From assembly GCF_009834185.1 (NCBI RefSeq), contig NZ_CP047173.1, positions 1,364,001-1,428,000 of the forward strand: 64,000 nt of DNA, read 5' to 3'. Below the pieces are notes generated by a model. That model worked only from the letters and a program-made list of their open reading frames with translations, did not search any database and was not told where the DNA came from. The DNA comes from Rathayibacter sp. VKM Ac-2760 (GTDB lineage Bacteria; Actinomycetota; Actinomycetes; Actinomycetales; Microbacteriaceae). Made by a program: the position numbers and the translations under genes. Below are positions 16,894-25,046 of the stretch, piece after piece (position 1 is the first letter of the stretch; the number at the start of each line of letters is the position of its first letter).

Positions 16894-16965
16894 GGTCGTC
16901 GACGGACACCGCTCACGCGGTGGACGTCGGCGGGTCCGGGGCTTCTTCGCGTGCGGAGTGGTCGT

Positions 16966-17066
16966 GCTGGTCGAGCAGCCCGCGGTGTTTCTTGCTGGTC
17001 GAGTAGCCGCCTGCGGCGCCTCCTGCTGGTCGAGTAGCCGCCTGCGGCGGCGTATCGAGACCCACC
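16966..17066 (-). repeat. Dispersed repeat family A, reverse-oriented expanded copy
   Basis: Three copies of TGCTGGTCGAGTAGCC or TGCTGGTCGAGCAGCC are followed by a closing GGCGTATCGAGACCC, the reverse complement of the family A arrangement seen at 6598 and 18470. The rest of the 315-bp gap between ilvC and the DUF222 gene shows nothing else I recognise. Confidence 0.8.
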
Positions 17067-17178
17067 GTCGCCGGACATCCGGGAGCGAGCCTCCTCCCCA
17101 GCCCTCGATCCGACCGCGCTGTCCCCGATCGGCCGCTGACCCGGCCCCGGTGTCGGTGGTCCCTGATTCAATACTCGT

Positions 17179-18462
17179 ATGACGGAGAACGGATCGACGG
17201 ACGCGGCACTCGCCCGCATGCGCGCCCTCGGCGACCGCGCCGCGGCCCGCGCCCGCGCCGCCGCCCGGCTGCGCCTCGCCGAGGCCGAAGACCTCTACGA
17301 CTTCCACCGCACCGCCCTCTCCCACCCGGACGCCTTCGCCCGCGGCTCGACCCGCAGCGAGACGCGTGACCTGGTCGAGCGCTCCATTCGCGCGGAGCTC
17401 GCCGTCGCCGAGGGCCTGCCGGAGCAGACGATCGCCCGGCGCCTCGAGAACGCGCGGCTTCTGATGGAGCACCTGCCCCTCACCCGGGCGCTGCTCGCGC
17501 AGGCGCGCCTGCACTGGGAGGAGGGCGAGGCGATCTGCGCCACCGCGAGCAGCCTCCCCGACGCCTCCCGCGCGGCCCTCGACGAGCGCGCCGCGGAGGC
17601 GGCCGTCTCGATGACGCTCACGCAGTTGCGCCGTGCACTGCGCCGCTGGCGGGAGGAACTGCACGAGCAGCCCCTCTCCGAGCGGCACGCGCGGGCCCGC
17701 GAGGACCGCGCGGTGTGGGTCACCTCCGACGTGGACGGGATGGCGACGCTCTGCCTGCACGGGCCCGCCCCGGCCGTGATGGGTGCGTGCGACCGCGTCG
17801 ACCGGATGGCCCGTGCTCTCCGTGACGGCGGGGACGAGCGGACCCTCAGCCAGCTGCGCGCCGATGCCTCCCTCGACCTGCTCTGCGACGGCGATGTCTT
17901 CGGTACCACCCCGGACACCGTGCACCGCCCCGACCCGACCTTCATCCCCGGCGTCCGCGCCGAAGTCCGCCTCACCCTCGCGGCGTCCTCCGCCGCCGGC
18001 CTCGACGACGCCCCCGCGGACCTCGACGGGTACGGCCCCGTCCCCGCCGAGATCGCCCGCGAGCTGATCCGCACCGCCGCCTCGTTCACCCGCGTGCTCA
18101 CCGATCCGGACACCGGCGCGGTCGTCTCCGTCGGCCGTACCCAGCGCCTCCCCCCGGCCCGGATGCGCCTGCACCTCCAGCTCCGGGACCAGACCTGCCG
18201 CTTCGCGGGATGCACCCGCTCGGCCGCGCGCAGCGAGGCGGACCACACGATCGAGTGGCGCAACGGCGGCGAGACCTCGCTCGAGAACCTCGTGATGCTG
18301 TGCACCAGCCACCATCACCTCCGGCATGGTGACCGGTGGACGTACGGCACGGAGGACGACGGGACCATCGTCTGGACGACCCCCACCGGCCGAAGGATCA
18401 GCAATCGGCCACCCCCGCTTCCCGGGCGACCGCACTTCGTCGACGTACCGCCGCCGTTCTGA
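17179..18462 (+). CDS. DUF222 / HNH endonuclease-domain protein (13E12 repeat family)
   Basis: This 427-residue protein has a helical DUF222 region (about residues 30-330) and a C-terminal HNH nuclease domain: CRFAGCTRSAARSEADHTIE, then WRNGGETSLENLVMLCTSHH. The DH, the N of ENL and the HH, with the Cys pairs, form a plausible intact metal site. The family is abundant and often repeated in actinobacterial genomes; its biological role is not established. Here it is flanked on both sides by family A repeats in opposite orientation, which recalls the repeat-associated 13E12 elements of mycobacteria. No ribosome binding site is evident. Confidence 0.85.
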   Translation: MTENGSTDAALARMRALGDRAAARARAAARLRLAEAEDLYDFHRTALSHPDAFARGSTRSETRDLVERSIRAELAVAEGLPEQTIARRLENARLLMEHLPLTRALLAQARLHWEEGEAICATASSLPDASRAALDERAAEAAVSMTLTQLRRALRRWREELHEQPLSERHARAREDRAVWVTSDVDGMATLCLHGPAPAVMGACDRVDRMARALRDGGDERTLSQLRADASLDLLCDGDVFGTTPDTVHRPDPTFIPGVRAEVRLTLAASSAAGLDDAPADLDGYGPVPAEIARELIRTAASFTRVLTDPDTGAVVSVGRTQRLPPARMRLHLQLRDQTCRFAGCTRSAARSEADHTIEWRNGGETSLENLVMLCTSHHHLRHGDRWTYGTEDDGTIVWTTPTGRRISNRPPPLPGRPHFVDVPPPF

Positions 18463-18471
18463 CGGTGGGTG

Positions 18472-18513
18472 GATCTCGATACGCCCGCTCGGCGGGCTAC
18501 TCGATCAGCATGA
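18472..18513 (+). repeat. Dispersed repeat family A, single copy
   Basis: TCTCGATACGCCCGCT, a short GC stem, and GGCTACTCGATCAGCA follow the DUF222 stop by about 10 bp. The central CGCCCGC...GCGGGC part can fold on itself. Confidence 0.8.
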
Positions 18514-18651
18514 AGTGCGCGCACGGTTCGCAGAGCACGCAGCACATGCAGCCATGCAGTTCACGTAGCCATGCAGCTCAGGCGGTGCGTGCCGTGCGCG
18601 TCGGCGCGGGTCCGCCCGTGCTGAGCGAGAGGACGCGGCGGCGGCCCTTCA

Positions 18652-18690
18652 CGCTGGTCGAGTGGGCCCGGAGGGGCGTATTGAGACCCC
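18652..18690 (-). repeat. Degenerate family A repeat
   Basis: GCTGGTCGAGTGGGCCC followed by GGCGTATTGAGACC is a decayed reverse-oriented copy of the repeat. Together with the copies at 18472 and 18733 it fills most of the 413-bp gap between the DUF222 gene and the next gene; the remainder (18514-18650) shows no gene-like features. Confidence 0.6.
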
Positions 18691-18732
18691 GCCTCGTCCA
18701 GCGGGGTTGGGGGCGCAGACCTGCGTTCTGGC

Positions 18733-18838
18733 GTGGGTGGATCTCGATATGCCCGCTGCGCGGGCTACTCGATCAGCAAGAGGAGGCCGCTGCGCGGGCT
18801 ACTCGATCAGCACAGGGCGGGGTACTCGATCGGCAAGA
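18733..18838 (+). repeat. Dispersed repeat family A, expanded copy
   Basis: TCTCGATATGCCCGCT opens the copy, followed by two full GCGGGCTACTCGATCAGCA boxes and a third decayed box (GGGGTACTCGATCGGCA). The internal boxes are separated by a duplicated CCGCTGCGCGGG stem. Confidence 0.8.
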
Positions 18839-18862
18839 GGGGGACTGCACGGGCACCGCGGG

Positions 18863-18868
18863 TAGCGT
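18863..18868 (+). promoter_or_regulatory. -10 box, probable leaderless promoter
   Basis: TAGCGT ends 7 nt before the ATG at 18876, which matches the leaderless promoter geometry seen before other genes here. Confidence 0.45.
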
Positions 18869-18875
18869 GGGGCGG

Positions 18876-19772
18876 ATGGAGCGACGGGCACGGCGGCTGC
18901 GGCAGTGGGACGAGGGCGTGGCGGCGGCGCGGGACGGGCTGTCGTACGAGGTCTCCGCGGGGATCGTGCTGTGCGGGCTGGCCGGCGGCGGGCTCGCGGC
19001 GGCGCTCGCGCTGGCGTCCGGCGGGATCCTCGAGGCGGCGCCGGTGGCGCTGCGGACCGTCACCGCGTTCGCGCTCGTGCTGATCGCGGGGACGGCACTG
19101 ATCGCGACGGCGGCTGCGATGCGACGGCGGTCGGACGCGGCGGCCGCGCGGTTCCTGCGTGCGGCCTGGCCCGTGCCCGCCGATCTCGACCGGAGCGATC
19201 TCGGCGAGACGGCGGACCTGCCGTTCGACGTCCGGCTGCCGGAGGACGCGGAGACGCCGGCCGACCTCGCGGGTCTGCTGACGCCGTCCCGGGCCGCGCG
19301 GGCCGAGGCGCGCGGTCGGGCGGGAGCGCAGGAGCTGCGGACGCGCTCCGCCGTGTTCTCGGCGCTGACGCTCGGCGTCATCGTCGTCGCGCTCCTCGGG
19401 GTGCTGCTGCTCGTCTCGGCGGTCGTGCTGGACGCCGCCGAGGGCGTGCTGATGACCGCGGCGGTCGTGGTCGCGGTCGGAGCGGGGGCCGGGATCGGCT
19501 CGACGCAGGCGAGCGGGCTGCCCTTCGCCGTGCTGCGCGTGGGCGACGAGCAGCTGGCGCGCTGCCGGCGGCTGCTGGTCGAGCTCTGGCCGGGCGACCT
19601 CGAGGAGGGGCCGCTGTCGGTGCGCGGGGGAGTCGCCGCGATCGACCGGCGACGGCTCACGGGCACCGTGCGGCGGGCGGCGCCCTCCAGCGTCGGCGCC
19701 GGGCGGGTGGCGCCGATCGTGATGCTCGCGTTCGCGCTGCTGCTGGTGGTCGTGCTGCCGCTGCTGTCCTAG
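18876..19772 (+). CDS. Hypothetical multi-pass membrane protein
   Basis: This 298-residue protein has two pairs of hydrophobic helices (about residues 24-75 and 160-210) separated by a soluble stretch of about 85 residues, plus a C-terminal hydrophobic helix ending LLLVVVLPLLS. The soluble parts contain LPFDVRLPEDAETPADL and VELWPGDLEEGPLSVRGG. The start at 18876 is chosen because the frame upstream runs through repeat DNA. I do not recognise a family; the arrangement suggests a sensor or structural membrane protein, but that is a guess. Confidence 0.65.
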   Translation: MERRARRLRQWDEGVAAARDGLSYEVSAGIVLCGLAGGGLAAALALASGGILEAAPVALRTVTAFALVLIAGTALIATAAAMRRRSDAAAARFLRAAWPVPADLDRSDLGETADLPFDVRLPEDAETPADLAGLLTPSRAARAEARGRAGAQELRTRSAVFSALTLGVIVVALLGVLLLVSAVVLDAAEGVLMTAAVVVAVGAGAGIGSTQASGLPFAVLRVGDEQLARCRRLLVELWPGDLEEGPLSVRGGVAAIDRRRLTGTVRRAAPSSVGAGRVAPIVMLAFALLLVVVLPLLS

Positions 19773-19807
19773 CGTCGCGCTCCGGGGGCTGCTCGCGCAC
19801 CTGCCCG

Positions 19808-20650
19808 TCAGGAGGCGGCGTCGCGGGCGAGACGGCGCAGTCCGCCCTTCGGCGGCACGAGCACGGGCTCGGGCCAGCGCGGCGAGAGGTCGTCACCGAG
19901 GGTGACCCGGCGGATCTTGCGGCCGACGAGGGGGAGCACCCAGTCGTGCGCCCAGCGGTACTGATCGCGCAGCAGCTCGCGGGGGGTCAGCGGCTCGGGT
20001 GCGTCCCAGGGCCCGGTCGAGATGGTGTGCGGCACTCCGAGGGTGTCCAGGACCTCGGCGGCGAGCACCCGGTGCCCGCGCTTGGAGAGGTGCATCCGGT
20101 CCGGCGCCCACATCGCGGTGTCGCGGAACGCCTGCATGCGCCAGTAGTCGACCAGGACGGCGCCGCGCTCGCGGGCGATCCGGCGGACGGCGCTGTTGTA
20201 GACGCGGTTGCGCTTCACGAACATCCGCGGGGCGGGCAGGCCGGGGATGTCGAAGCCGGTGAAGAGCACGAGCGAGGCGCCCGTCGTCGCCAGTGCGTCG
20301 ACCAGGCGCTCGTAGTCGCCGATCAGCGTGCGCATGTCGGTGCCGAGGTCGAGGATGTCGTTGCCGCCGGCGTAGAGGGTGACCAGGGTCGGCCGCAGCT
20401 CGAGGGCGGGCAGGAGCTGCTCGGCGCTGATCTGCGCGAGACGCTTGCTGCGGATGGCGAGGTTCGCGTACTCCCAGCCGGGCTCGGCGCGGGCGAGGCG
20501 GTCGGCGACGCGGTCGGCCCAGCCGCGGACGCCGTTCGGCAGCCGGTGGTGCGGATCGCCGACGCCCTCGGTGAAGGAGTCGCCGATCGCGACGAAGCGG
20601 CGCCGACCGCCCTCCGCCGCGCGCTCGTCCGTCCCCGACTGCTCCGCCAT
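19808..20650 (-). CDS. SGNH/GDSL-family hydrolase
   Basis: This 280-residue esterase/lipase-type enzyme has the SGNH blocks: FVAIGDSFTEGVGD (Ser nucleophile), Asn/Gly in the block around LAIRSKR, TLYAGGNDILDLG (block III Asn), and DRMHLSKRGHRVLA, whose Asp and His complete the triad. There is no signal peptide, so it is probably cytosolic. The C-terminal 70 residues (PEPLTPRELLRDQYRWAHDW and on) are typical of an actinobacterial SGNH subfamily. Substrate unknown. Confidence 0.88.
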   Translation of the reverse strand: MAEQSGTDERAAEGGRRRFVAIGDSFTEGVGDPHHRLPNGVRGWADRVADRLARAEPGWEYANLAIRSKRLAQISAEQLLPALELRPTLVTLYAGGNDILDLGTDMRTLIGDYERLVDALATTGASLVLFTGFDIPGLPAPRMFVKRNRVYNSAVRRIARERGAVLVDYWRMQAFRDTAMWAPDRMHLSKRGHRVLAAEVLDTLGVPHTISTGPWDAPEPLTPRELLRDQYRWAHDWVLPLVGRKIRRVTLGDDLSPRWPEPVLVPPKGGLRRLARDAAS

Positions 20651-20745
20651 TCTCGAAGGGTCGCCCGCGGGGGAGGCCGGGCGGTGTCCGCGCGGTGGCG
20701 GGGAGGTGTCGGGCTGCTCCGAGCCGACTGCGAGGGACGCGCGGC

Positions 20746-20751
20746 TAGGGT
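20746..20751 (+). promoter_or_regulatory. -10 box, probable leaderless promoter
   Basis: TAGGGT ends 6 nt before the GTG at 20758, with no Shine-Dalgarno sequence between. Confidence 0.45.
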
Positions 20752-20757
20752 GTTGCG

Positions 20758-21306
20758 GTGATCGACAGCAGACCCGAGGACGACCGGGACGACGACGCGC
20801 TCAGCTGGGCGGGCGAGGGCGGCGACCCGACCCTCGTGGCCGGCGATGCTCCGGTGCGGCGACGGACGCCCCGTGCGGTGCGATCGGCCCCGGAGGAGCG
20901 GGCGGCGCGCGAGGGCGACGTCGACGAGCTGCCGGACGAGCTGCGCGAGGACGACTCCGACGACGAGCCGGACGAGGACGACGAGCGCGACGCCGCCGAC
21001 GCGGCCGCAGCCTCCTCCGTGCTGCTCGTGGCGATGGGCGTCGCCGCGGGTCTGTACCTGCTCTGGACGATCGGCTGGATGATCACCGCGACGCGGCAGA
21101 GCGCCACGACCGCCTCGACCTTCGCGGGCGATCCGCTCGGCGGCGGGCTCTACGGGCTGGGGCTCTGGCTCGCCGTCGCGGGGCCGGCGACCTGGTTCGC
21201 GGCCGTCCTGCTCGGCACGCGCGGCGCCCGCACGCGCACCCGGGTGCTCTGGCTGATCGCCGGGCTGATCCTGCTGGCGCCCCTGCCGTTCCTGAAGGGG
21301 GCGTGA
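20758..21306 (+). CDS. Hypothetical membrane protein with acidic N-terminus
   Basis: The first 85 residues of this 182-residue protein are highly acidic and probably disordered (for example DELREDDSDDEPDEDDERD). Three hydrophobic helices follow at about residues 87-108, 130-150 and 160-177. Comparable small proteins are common in Microbacteriaceae but I cannot assign a function. It overlaps the next gene by one base (TGATG), so the two form a unit. Confidence 0.65.
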   Translation: MIDSRPEDDRDDDALSWAGEGGDPTLVAGDAPVRRRTPRAVRSAPEERAAREGDVDELPDELREDDSDDEPDEDDERDAADAAAASSVLLVAMGVAAGLYLLWTIGWMITATRQSATTASTFAGDPLGGGLYGLGLWLAVAGPATWFAAVLLGTRGARTRTRVLWLIAGLILLAPLPFLKGA

Positions 21307-21731
21307 TGAGCGACTCCGCATCGACCGACTCCGCATCGACCGACTCGACCTCGAGCGAGACCACGGTGAAGGCGACCCTCGGCGGGACCGGCCGCCGCGA
21401 CGGCCGGCGGAAGCGACTGCTCCTCTCGGTGCTGATCGCGCTGGCCTTCGCCCTCTTCTTCGCCTGGGACGTCTGGGAGGGGATCGGCAACCTCGTCGGC
21501 CTGCGCACCTACGCCGCCTCGCTCGGCACCGACCTCAACGGCACGGGCTGGACGGTGCTGCTGCTCGGGCTGCTGCTGCCGGTCGTCTGCTTCGTGCTGG
21601 CGCTCGTGCTCGGCCGCCGGCGCGGGCTCCTGGCGCGCACCGGGCTGCTGGTCGCGGCGCTCTGCGTCTCGGCGGCGCTGTCGCTCGATGTGCAGCTCAT
21701 CCTGGGCTTCGAGAGCCTCGTCGCGCTCTAG
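21306..21731 (+). CDS. Hypothetical membrane protein
   Basis: This 141-residue protein has a Ser/Thr/Asp-rich N-terminal tail built from a near-exact repeat (SDSASTDSASTDSTSS) and then three hydrophobic helices (about residues 38-58, 78-100 and 106-135). It is translationally coupled to the acidic membrane protein before it. Function unknown; a shared membrane complex is a reasonable inference from the overlap. Confidence 0.65.
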   Translation: MSDSASTDSASTDSTSSETTVKATLGGTGRRDGRRKRLLLSVLIALAFALFFAWDVWEGIGNLVGLRTYAASLGTDLNGTGWTVLLLGLLLPVVCFVLALVLGRRRGLLARTGLLVAALCVSAALSLDVQLILGFESLVAL

Positions 21732-21859
21732 ACGGAGGCCGCTACCGGCCGGGCGTCACACGGCGGGGGCCGTCGCGGCCCTCCGCTACAGTGGCGGGGG
21801 CTCCACCGATGCCCGTGCTCGGTGCCCGCTCCGTCCCCTCCCCGAAGGAAGCGCCTCTC

Positions 21860-23449
21860 GTGACTAAGCCGGTCGTCCTGATCGCCGAAGAACTCTCGCC
21901 CGCCACCGTGGACGCCCTCGGTCCCGACTTCGAGATCCGCTCCGTGGACGGCACCGACCGCCCCGCGCTGCTCGAGGCGCTCGGCACCGCCGACGCGATC
22001 CTGGTCCGCTCCGCGACGCAGGTGGACGCGGAGGCGATCGCCGCGGCCCCCGCGCTCAAGGTCGTCGCGCGCGCCGGCGTGGGCCTCGACAACGTCGACA
22101 TCACCGCCGCGACCGCGGCCGGCGTCATGGTCGTGAACGCGCCGACCTCCAACATCATCTCGGCGGCCGAGCTGACCGTCGGCCACATCCTGAGCCTCGC
22201 CCGGCACATCCCGGCCGCGCACAGCGCGCTCGCGCAGGGCCTCTGGAAGCGCTCGAAGTACACCGGCGTCGAGCTCTACGAGAAGACCGTCGGCATCATC
22301 GGCCTCGGCCGGATCGGCGCGCTGATCACCGCGCGCCTGCAGGCCTTCGGCGTGAACGTCGTCGCCTACGACCCCTACGTCACGAGCGCCCGCGCGCAGC
22401 AGCTCGGCGTCACGCTCCTGCCGCTCGACGAGCTGCTCGCGCAGAGCGACTTCATCACCATCCACATGCCGAAGACCCCGGAGACCACCGGGATGATCTC
22501 GGACGCGCAGCTCGCGCTGATGAAGCCGACCGCGTTCCTGGTGAACGTCGCCCGCGGCGGGCTGATCGACGAGGACGCGCTGCACCGCGCGCTCGTCGCG
22601 AAGACGATCGCCGGCGCCGGGCTCGACGTGTTCGTGAAGGAGCCGCCGACCGACTCGCCGCTGCTCGCCCTCGAGAACGTGGTCGTCACTCCGCACCTCG
22701 GCGCGTCGACCGACGAGGCGCAGGAGAAGGCGGGCGTCTCGGTCGCGAAGTCGGTGCGGCTCGCGCTGTCCGGCGAGCTCGTGCCGGACGCGGTGAACGT
22801 CGCCGGCGGCGTCATCGACCCGTACGTGCGCCCGGGCATCCCGCTGGTGGAGAAGCTCGGCCAGGTCTTCTCCGGCCTCGCCGCCTCGCCGGTGACGTCG
22901 ATCGACGTCGAGGTGCGCGGCGAGCTGGCCGGCTTCGACGTGAAGGTGCTCAAGCTCGCGGCGCTCAAGGGCGTCTTCAGCAACGTGGTGTCGGAGACGG
23001 TGTCCTACGTCAACGCGCCGGTGCTCGCCGAGCAGCGCGGCATCGAGGTGCGCCTGATCACCGACGCGGTCTCGGACGAGTACCGCAACGTCATCACGCT
23101 CCGCGGCGCCCTCTCCGACGGCTCGCAGATCTCGGTGTCCGGCACGCTGACCGGCACCAAGCAGGTGGAGAAGCTCGTCGCGATCAACGGCTACGACGTC
23201 GAGGTGCCGCTCGCGAAGCACCACGTGGTGATGAGCTACGTCGACCGGCCCGGGATCGTCGCGGTCTACGGGCGCGAGTTCGGCGACGCCTCCGTCAACA
23301 TCGCGGGCATGCAGATCGCGCGCACCGAGGCGGGCGGCAAGGCCCTCTCGGTGATCACGATCGACTCGCCGGCGCCGGACGGACTGCTGGAGAAGGTGCG
23401 CGTCGCGATCGACGCCGACCTGATGCAGGAGATCGACATCACCGAGTAG
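21860..23449 (+). CDS. serA: D-3-phosphoglycerate dehydrogenase
   Basis: SerA oxidises 3-phosphoglycerate with NAD+, the first step of serine synthesis. This 529-residue form has the catalytic/NAD domains (ARAGVGLDNVDI, VGIIGLGRIGALI, VNVARGGLIDEDAL, and catalytic His in TPHLGASTDEAQ), an intervening domain, and a C-terminal ACT domain (VMSYVDRPGIVAVYGREF), the long type usual in actinobacteria where serine inhibits. I take the GTG at 21860 with GAAGGA upstream; the ATG-type starts further up are not needed. A TACAGT -10-like box lies near 21787. Confidence 0.94.
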   Translation: MTKPVVLIAEELSPATVDALGPDFEIRSVDGTDRPALLEALGTADAILVRSATQVDAEAIAAAPALKVVARAGVGLDNVDITAATAAGVMVVNAPTSNIISAAELTVGHILSLARHIPAAHSALAQGLWKRSKYTGVELYEKTVGIIGLGRIGALITARLQAFGVNVVAYDPYVTSARAQQLGVTLLPLDELLAQSDFITIHMPKTPETTGMISDAQLALMKPTAFLVNVARGGLIDEDALHRALVAKTIAGAGLDVFVKEPPTDSPLLALENVVVTPHLGASTDEAQEKAGVSVAKSVRLALSGELVPDAVNVAGGVIDPYVRPGIPLVEKLGQVFSGLAASPVTSIDVEVRGELAGFDVKVLKLAALKGVFSNVVSETVSYVNAPVLAEQRGIEVRLITDAVSDEYRNVITLRGALSDGSQISVSGTLTGTKQVEKLVAINGYDVEVPLAKHHVVMSYVDRPGIVAVYGREFGDASVNIAGMQIARTEAGGKALSVITIDSPAPDGLLEKVRVAIDADLMQEIDITE

Positions 23450-23477
23450 GTCCGGGCGCGGCGGAGGAGACGACAGC

Positions 23478-24311
23478 ATGGAGCGCAGGTTCGCCCAGGT
23501 CGATGTGTTCGGCGCAGAGCCGTTCCTCGGCAACCCGGTGGCGGTCGTCGTCGACGGCGAGGGGGTGCCCGACGGCGGCATGGCCGCGTTCGCGCGGTGG
23601 ACGAACCTGTCGGAGACGACCTTCCTGCTGCCGCCGACGAGCGCGGAGGCCGACTACCGGCTGCGGATCTTCACGCCGGGGCGCGAGCTGCCCTTCGCCG
23701 GGCACCCCACGCTCGGCAGCGCGCACGCGTGGCTCGCGGCCGGCGGAGTGCCGCGCGAGGCCGGCGTGCTGGTGCAGGAGTGCGCGGCCGGGCTGGTGCG
23801 GCTGCGGGTGACGGAGGGGGCGATCGCGTTCGCGGCGCCGCCGCGGCAGCGCACCGGGCCGGTCGACGAGCCGACGCTGGAGCGGGCGGCGGCGGCGCTG
23901 GGGCTCGCGCGCGCGGAGATCCTCGGGCACGAGTGGGCCGACAACGGGCCGGGCTGGCTGGCGCTCCGGCTGGAGTCGGCGGAGCGGGTGCTCGCGATCC
24001 GGCCGGACTCGGCGCGGCTCGGCGGGCTCGCCGTCGGGGTCGTCGGGCCGCATCCGGCGGGGGCTGAGTGCGCGTTCGAGGTTCGGGCGTTCATCCCGGA
24101 CGCGGGGGTGGCGGAGGATCCGGTGACGGGGAGTCTGAACGCAGGGATCGCGCAGTGGCTGATCGGGGCCGGGCTGGCGCCCGAGCGGTACGTCGCGGCG
24201 CAGGGGACCGCGATGGGGCGCGCGGGGCGGGTGCTCGTGGAGCGGGTCGGTGGCGACGTGTGGGTCGGTGGGGCGACGGCGACGCTCGTCGAGGGGACCG
24301 TGCGGCTGTAG
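23478..24311 (+). CDS. PhzF-family isomerase
   Basis: This 277-residue protein has the diaminopimelate-epimerase-like two-domain fold of PhzF: FAQVDVFGAEPFLGNPVAVV, catalytic Glu in TNLSETTFLLPP, RIFTPGRELPFAGHPTLGSA, and the C-terminal mirror motif EDPVTGSLNAGIAQWL. PhzF itself isomerises a phenazine precursor, but most homologues sit outside phenazine clusters and have unknown substrates; no phz genes are near. GGAGGAG precedes the ATG. It may share a transcript with serA, 28 bp upstream. Confidence 0.88.
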   Translation: MERRFAQVDVFGAEPFLGNPVAVVVDGEGVPDGGMAAFARWTNLSETTFLLPPTSAEADYRLRIFTPGRELPFAGHPTLGSAHAWLAAGGVPREAGVLVQECAAGLVRLRVTEGAIAFAAPPRQRTGPVDEPTLERAAAALGLARAEILGHEWADNGPGWLALRLESAERVLAIRPDSARLGGLAVGVVGPHPAGAECAFEVRAFIPDAGVAEDPVTGSLNAGIAQWLIGAGLAPERYVAAQGTAMGRAGRVLVERVGGDVWVGGATATLVEGTVRL

Positions 24312-24316
24312 GCGGC

Positions 24317-24359
24317 GGGTCTCGATACGCCGGCCTGCGGCCGGCTACTCGACCAGCAA
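24317..24359 (+). repeat. Dispersed repeat family A, single copy
   Basis: TCTCGATACGCCGGCC, a short palindromic stem CTGCGGCCGG, and CTACTCGACCAGCA lie between the PhzF and tetR 3' ends. Confidence 0.8.
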
Positions 24360-24413
24360 AGGGGGCGGGCGGCCGCGACTGCGGCCGCTCCTTCGGCGCG
24401 TGCTTCTCCGGGG

Positions 24414-24944
24414 TCAGCCGGGGAGGAGGCGGGCGATGACGGCGAGGACGTCGGCGGCCTCGACGCGGGGGCTGTCGCCGGTGGGGAGCAGGGCGGAGTT
24501 GTAGTAGAGGCCGTCGCTCATCAGGACGATGGCGCGGGCGACGAGGGGATCGCCGACCGCCTCGGTGACGACGGCGTACCAGCTGTCGTGCAGGCGGGCG
24601 AGGCCGGCGCCCGCCTTCTCGTCGTTGCCCTGCGCGATGCGGGAGACGGCGAGGATGGTGCGGTCGAACGGGGTGTCCGCGGCGAACGAGGTGCGGATCA
24701 GGTAGGGGACCACGCCCTCGTCGGAGCTGCGGATGCGGTCGATGTCCTCGGCGAGGCGGTCGTCGAGCCGGGCGACGAGGCCGTCGACCAGCGCGTCCTT
24801 CGAGGGGAAGTGGTAGAGCAGCCCGCCCTTGGAGACTCCGGCGGCCCGCGCGACGGCGTCGAGGGTGGCCGCGCGCTCGCCCTGCTCGTTCAGGAGCGCC
24901 TCGAACGCGTCGAGGACGCGGTCGCGAGCGGGGGCGGCGGGCAT
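24414..24944 (-). CDS. TetR/AcrR-family transcriptional regulator
   Basis: This is a 176-residue repressor-type protein. The N-terminal helix-turn-helix (about residues 10-55) contains RAATLDAVARAAGVSKGGLL and YHFPSKDALVDGLVARL, typical of TetR. The remainder is the ligand-binding domain. I prefer the ATG at 24944 over that at 24953, because a TAGGAT -10 box overlaps the latter and lies 7 nt before the former. It is divergent from the MFS gene, with a palindrome between, so it most likely represses that exporter and itself. Confidence 0.87.
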   Translation of the reverse strand: MPAAPARDRVLDAFEALLNEQGERAATLDAVARAAGVSKGGLLYHFPSKDALVDGLVARLDDRLAEDIDRIRSSDEGVVPYLIRTSFAADTPFDRTILAVSRIAQGNDEKAGAGLARLHDSWYAVVTEAVGDPLVARAIVLMSDGLYYNSALLPTGDSPRVEAADVLAVIARLLPG

Positions 24945-24951
24945 GGGCTCC

Positions 24952-24957
24952 ATCCTA
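24952..24957 (-). promoter_or_regulatory. -10 box of a probable leaderless tetR promoter
   Basis: On the minus strand TAGGAT ends 7 nt before the ATG at 24944. This argues for the shorter TetR start. Confidence 0.4.
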
Positions 24958-24985
24958 GGGACGGTTGTCCGGCGCCGCCCCTGGC

Positions 24986-25010
24986 TACTGTACCGGCTGG
25001 ACGGTATACT
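24986..25010. promoter_or_regulatory. Putative TetR operator overlapping the MFS promoter
   Basis: TACCG (24991) and CGGTA (25002) form a palindrome with a 6-bp spacer, and the right arm overlaps TATACT (25005-25010), the best -10 box for the MFS gene. Placement between the divergent regulator and exporter, on top of the -10, fits an operator; binding is inferred. Confidence 0.5.
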
Positions 25011-25046
25011 CGTCCGCGATCACCCCGTTCGAGAGAGAGCACCACT

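Noticed and set aside
23478..24311. Phenazine biosynthesis
   Set aside because: PhzF homologues are widespread outside phenazine pathways, and no other phz gene is present.
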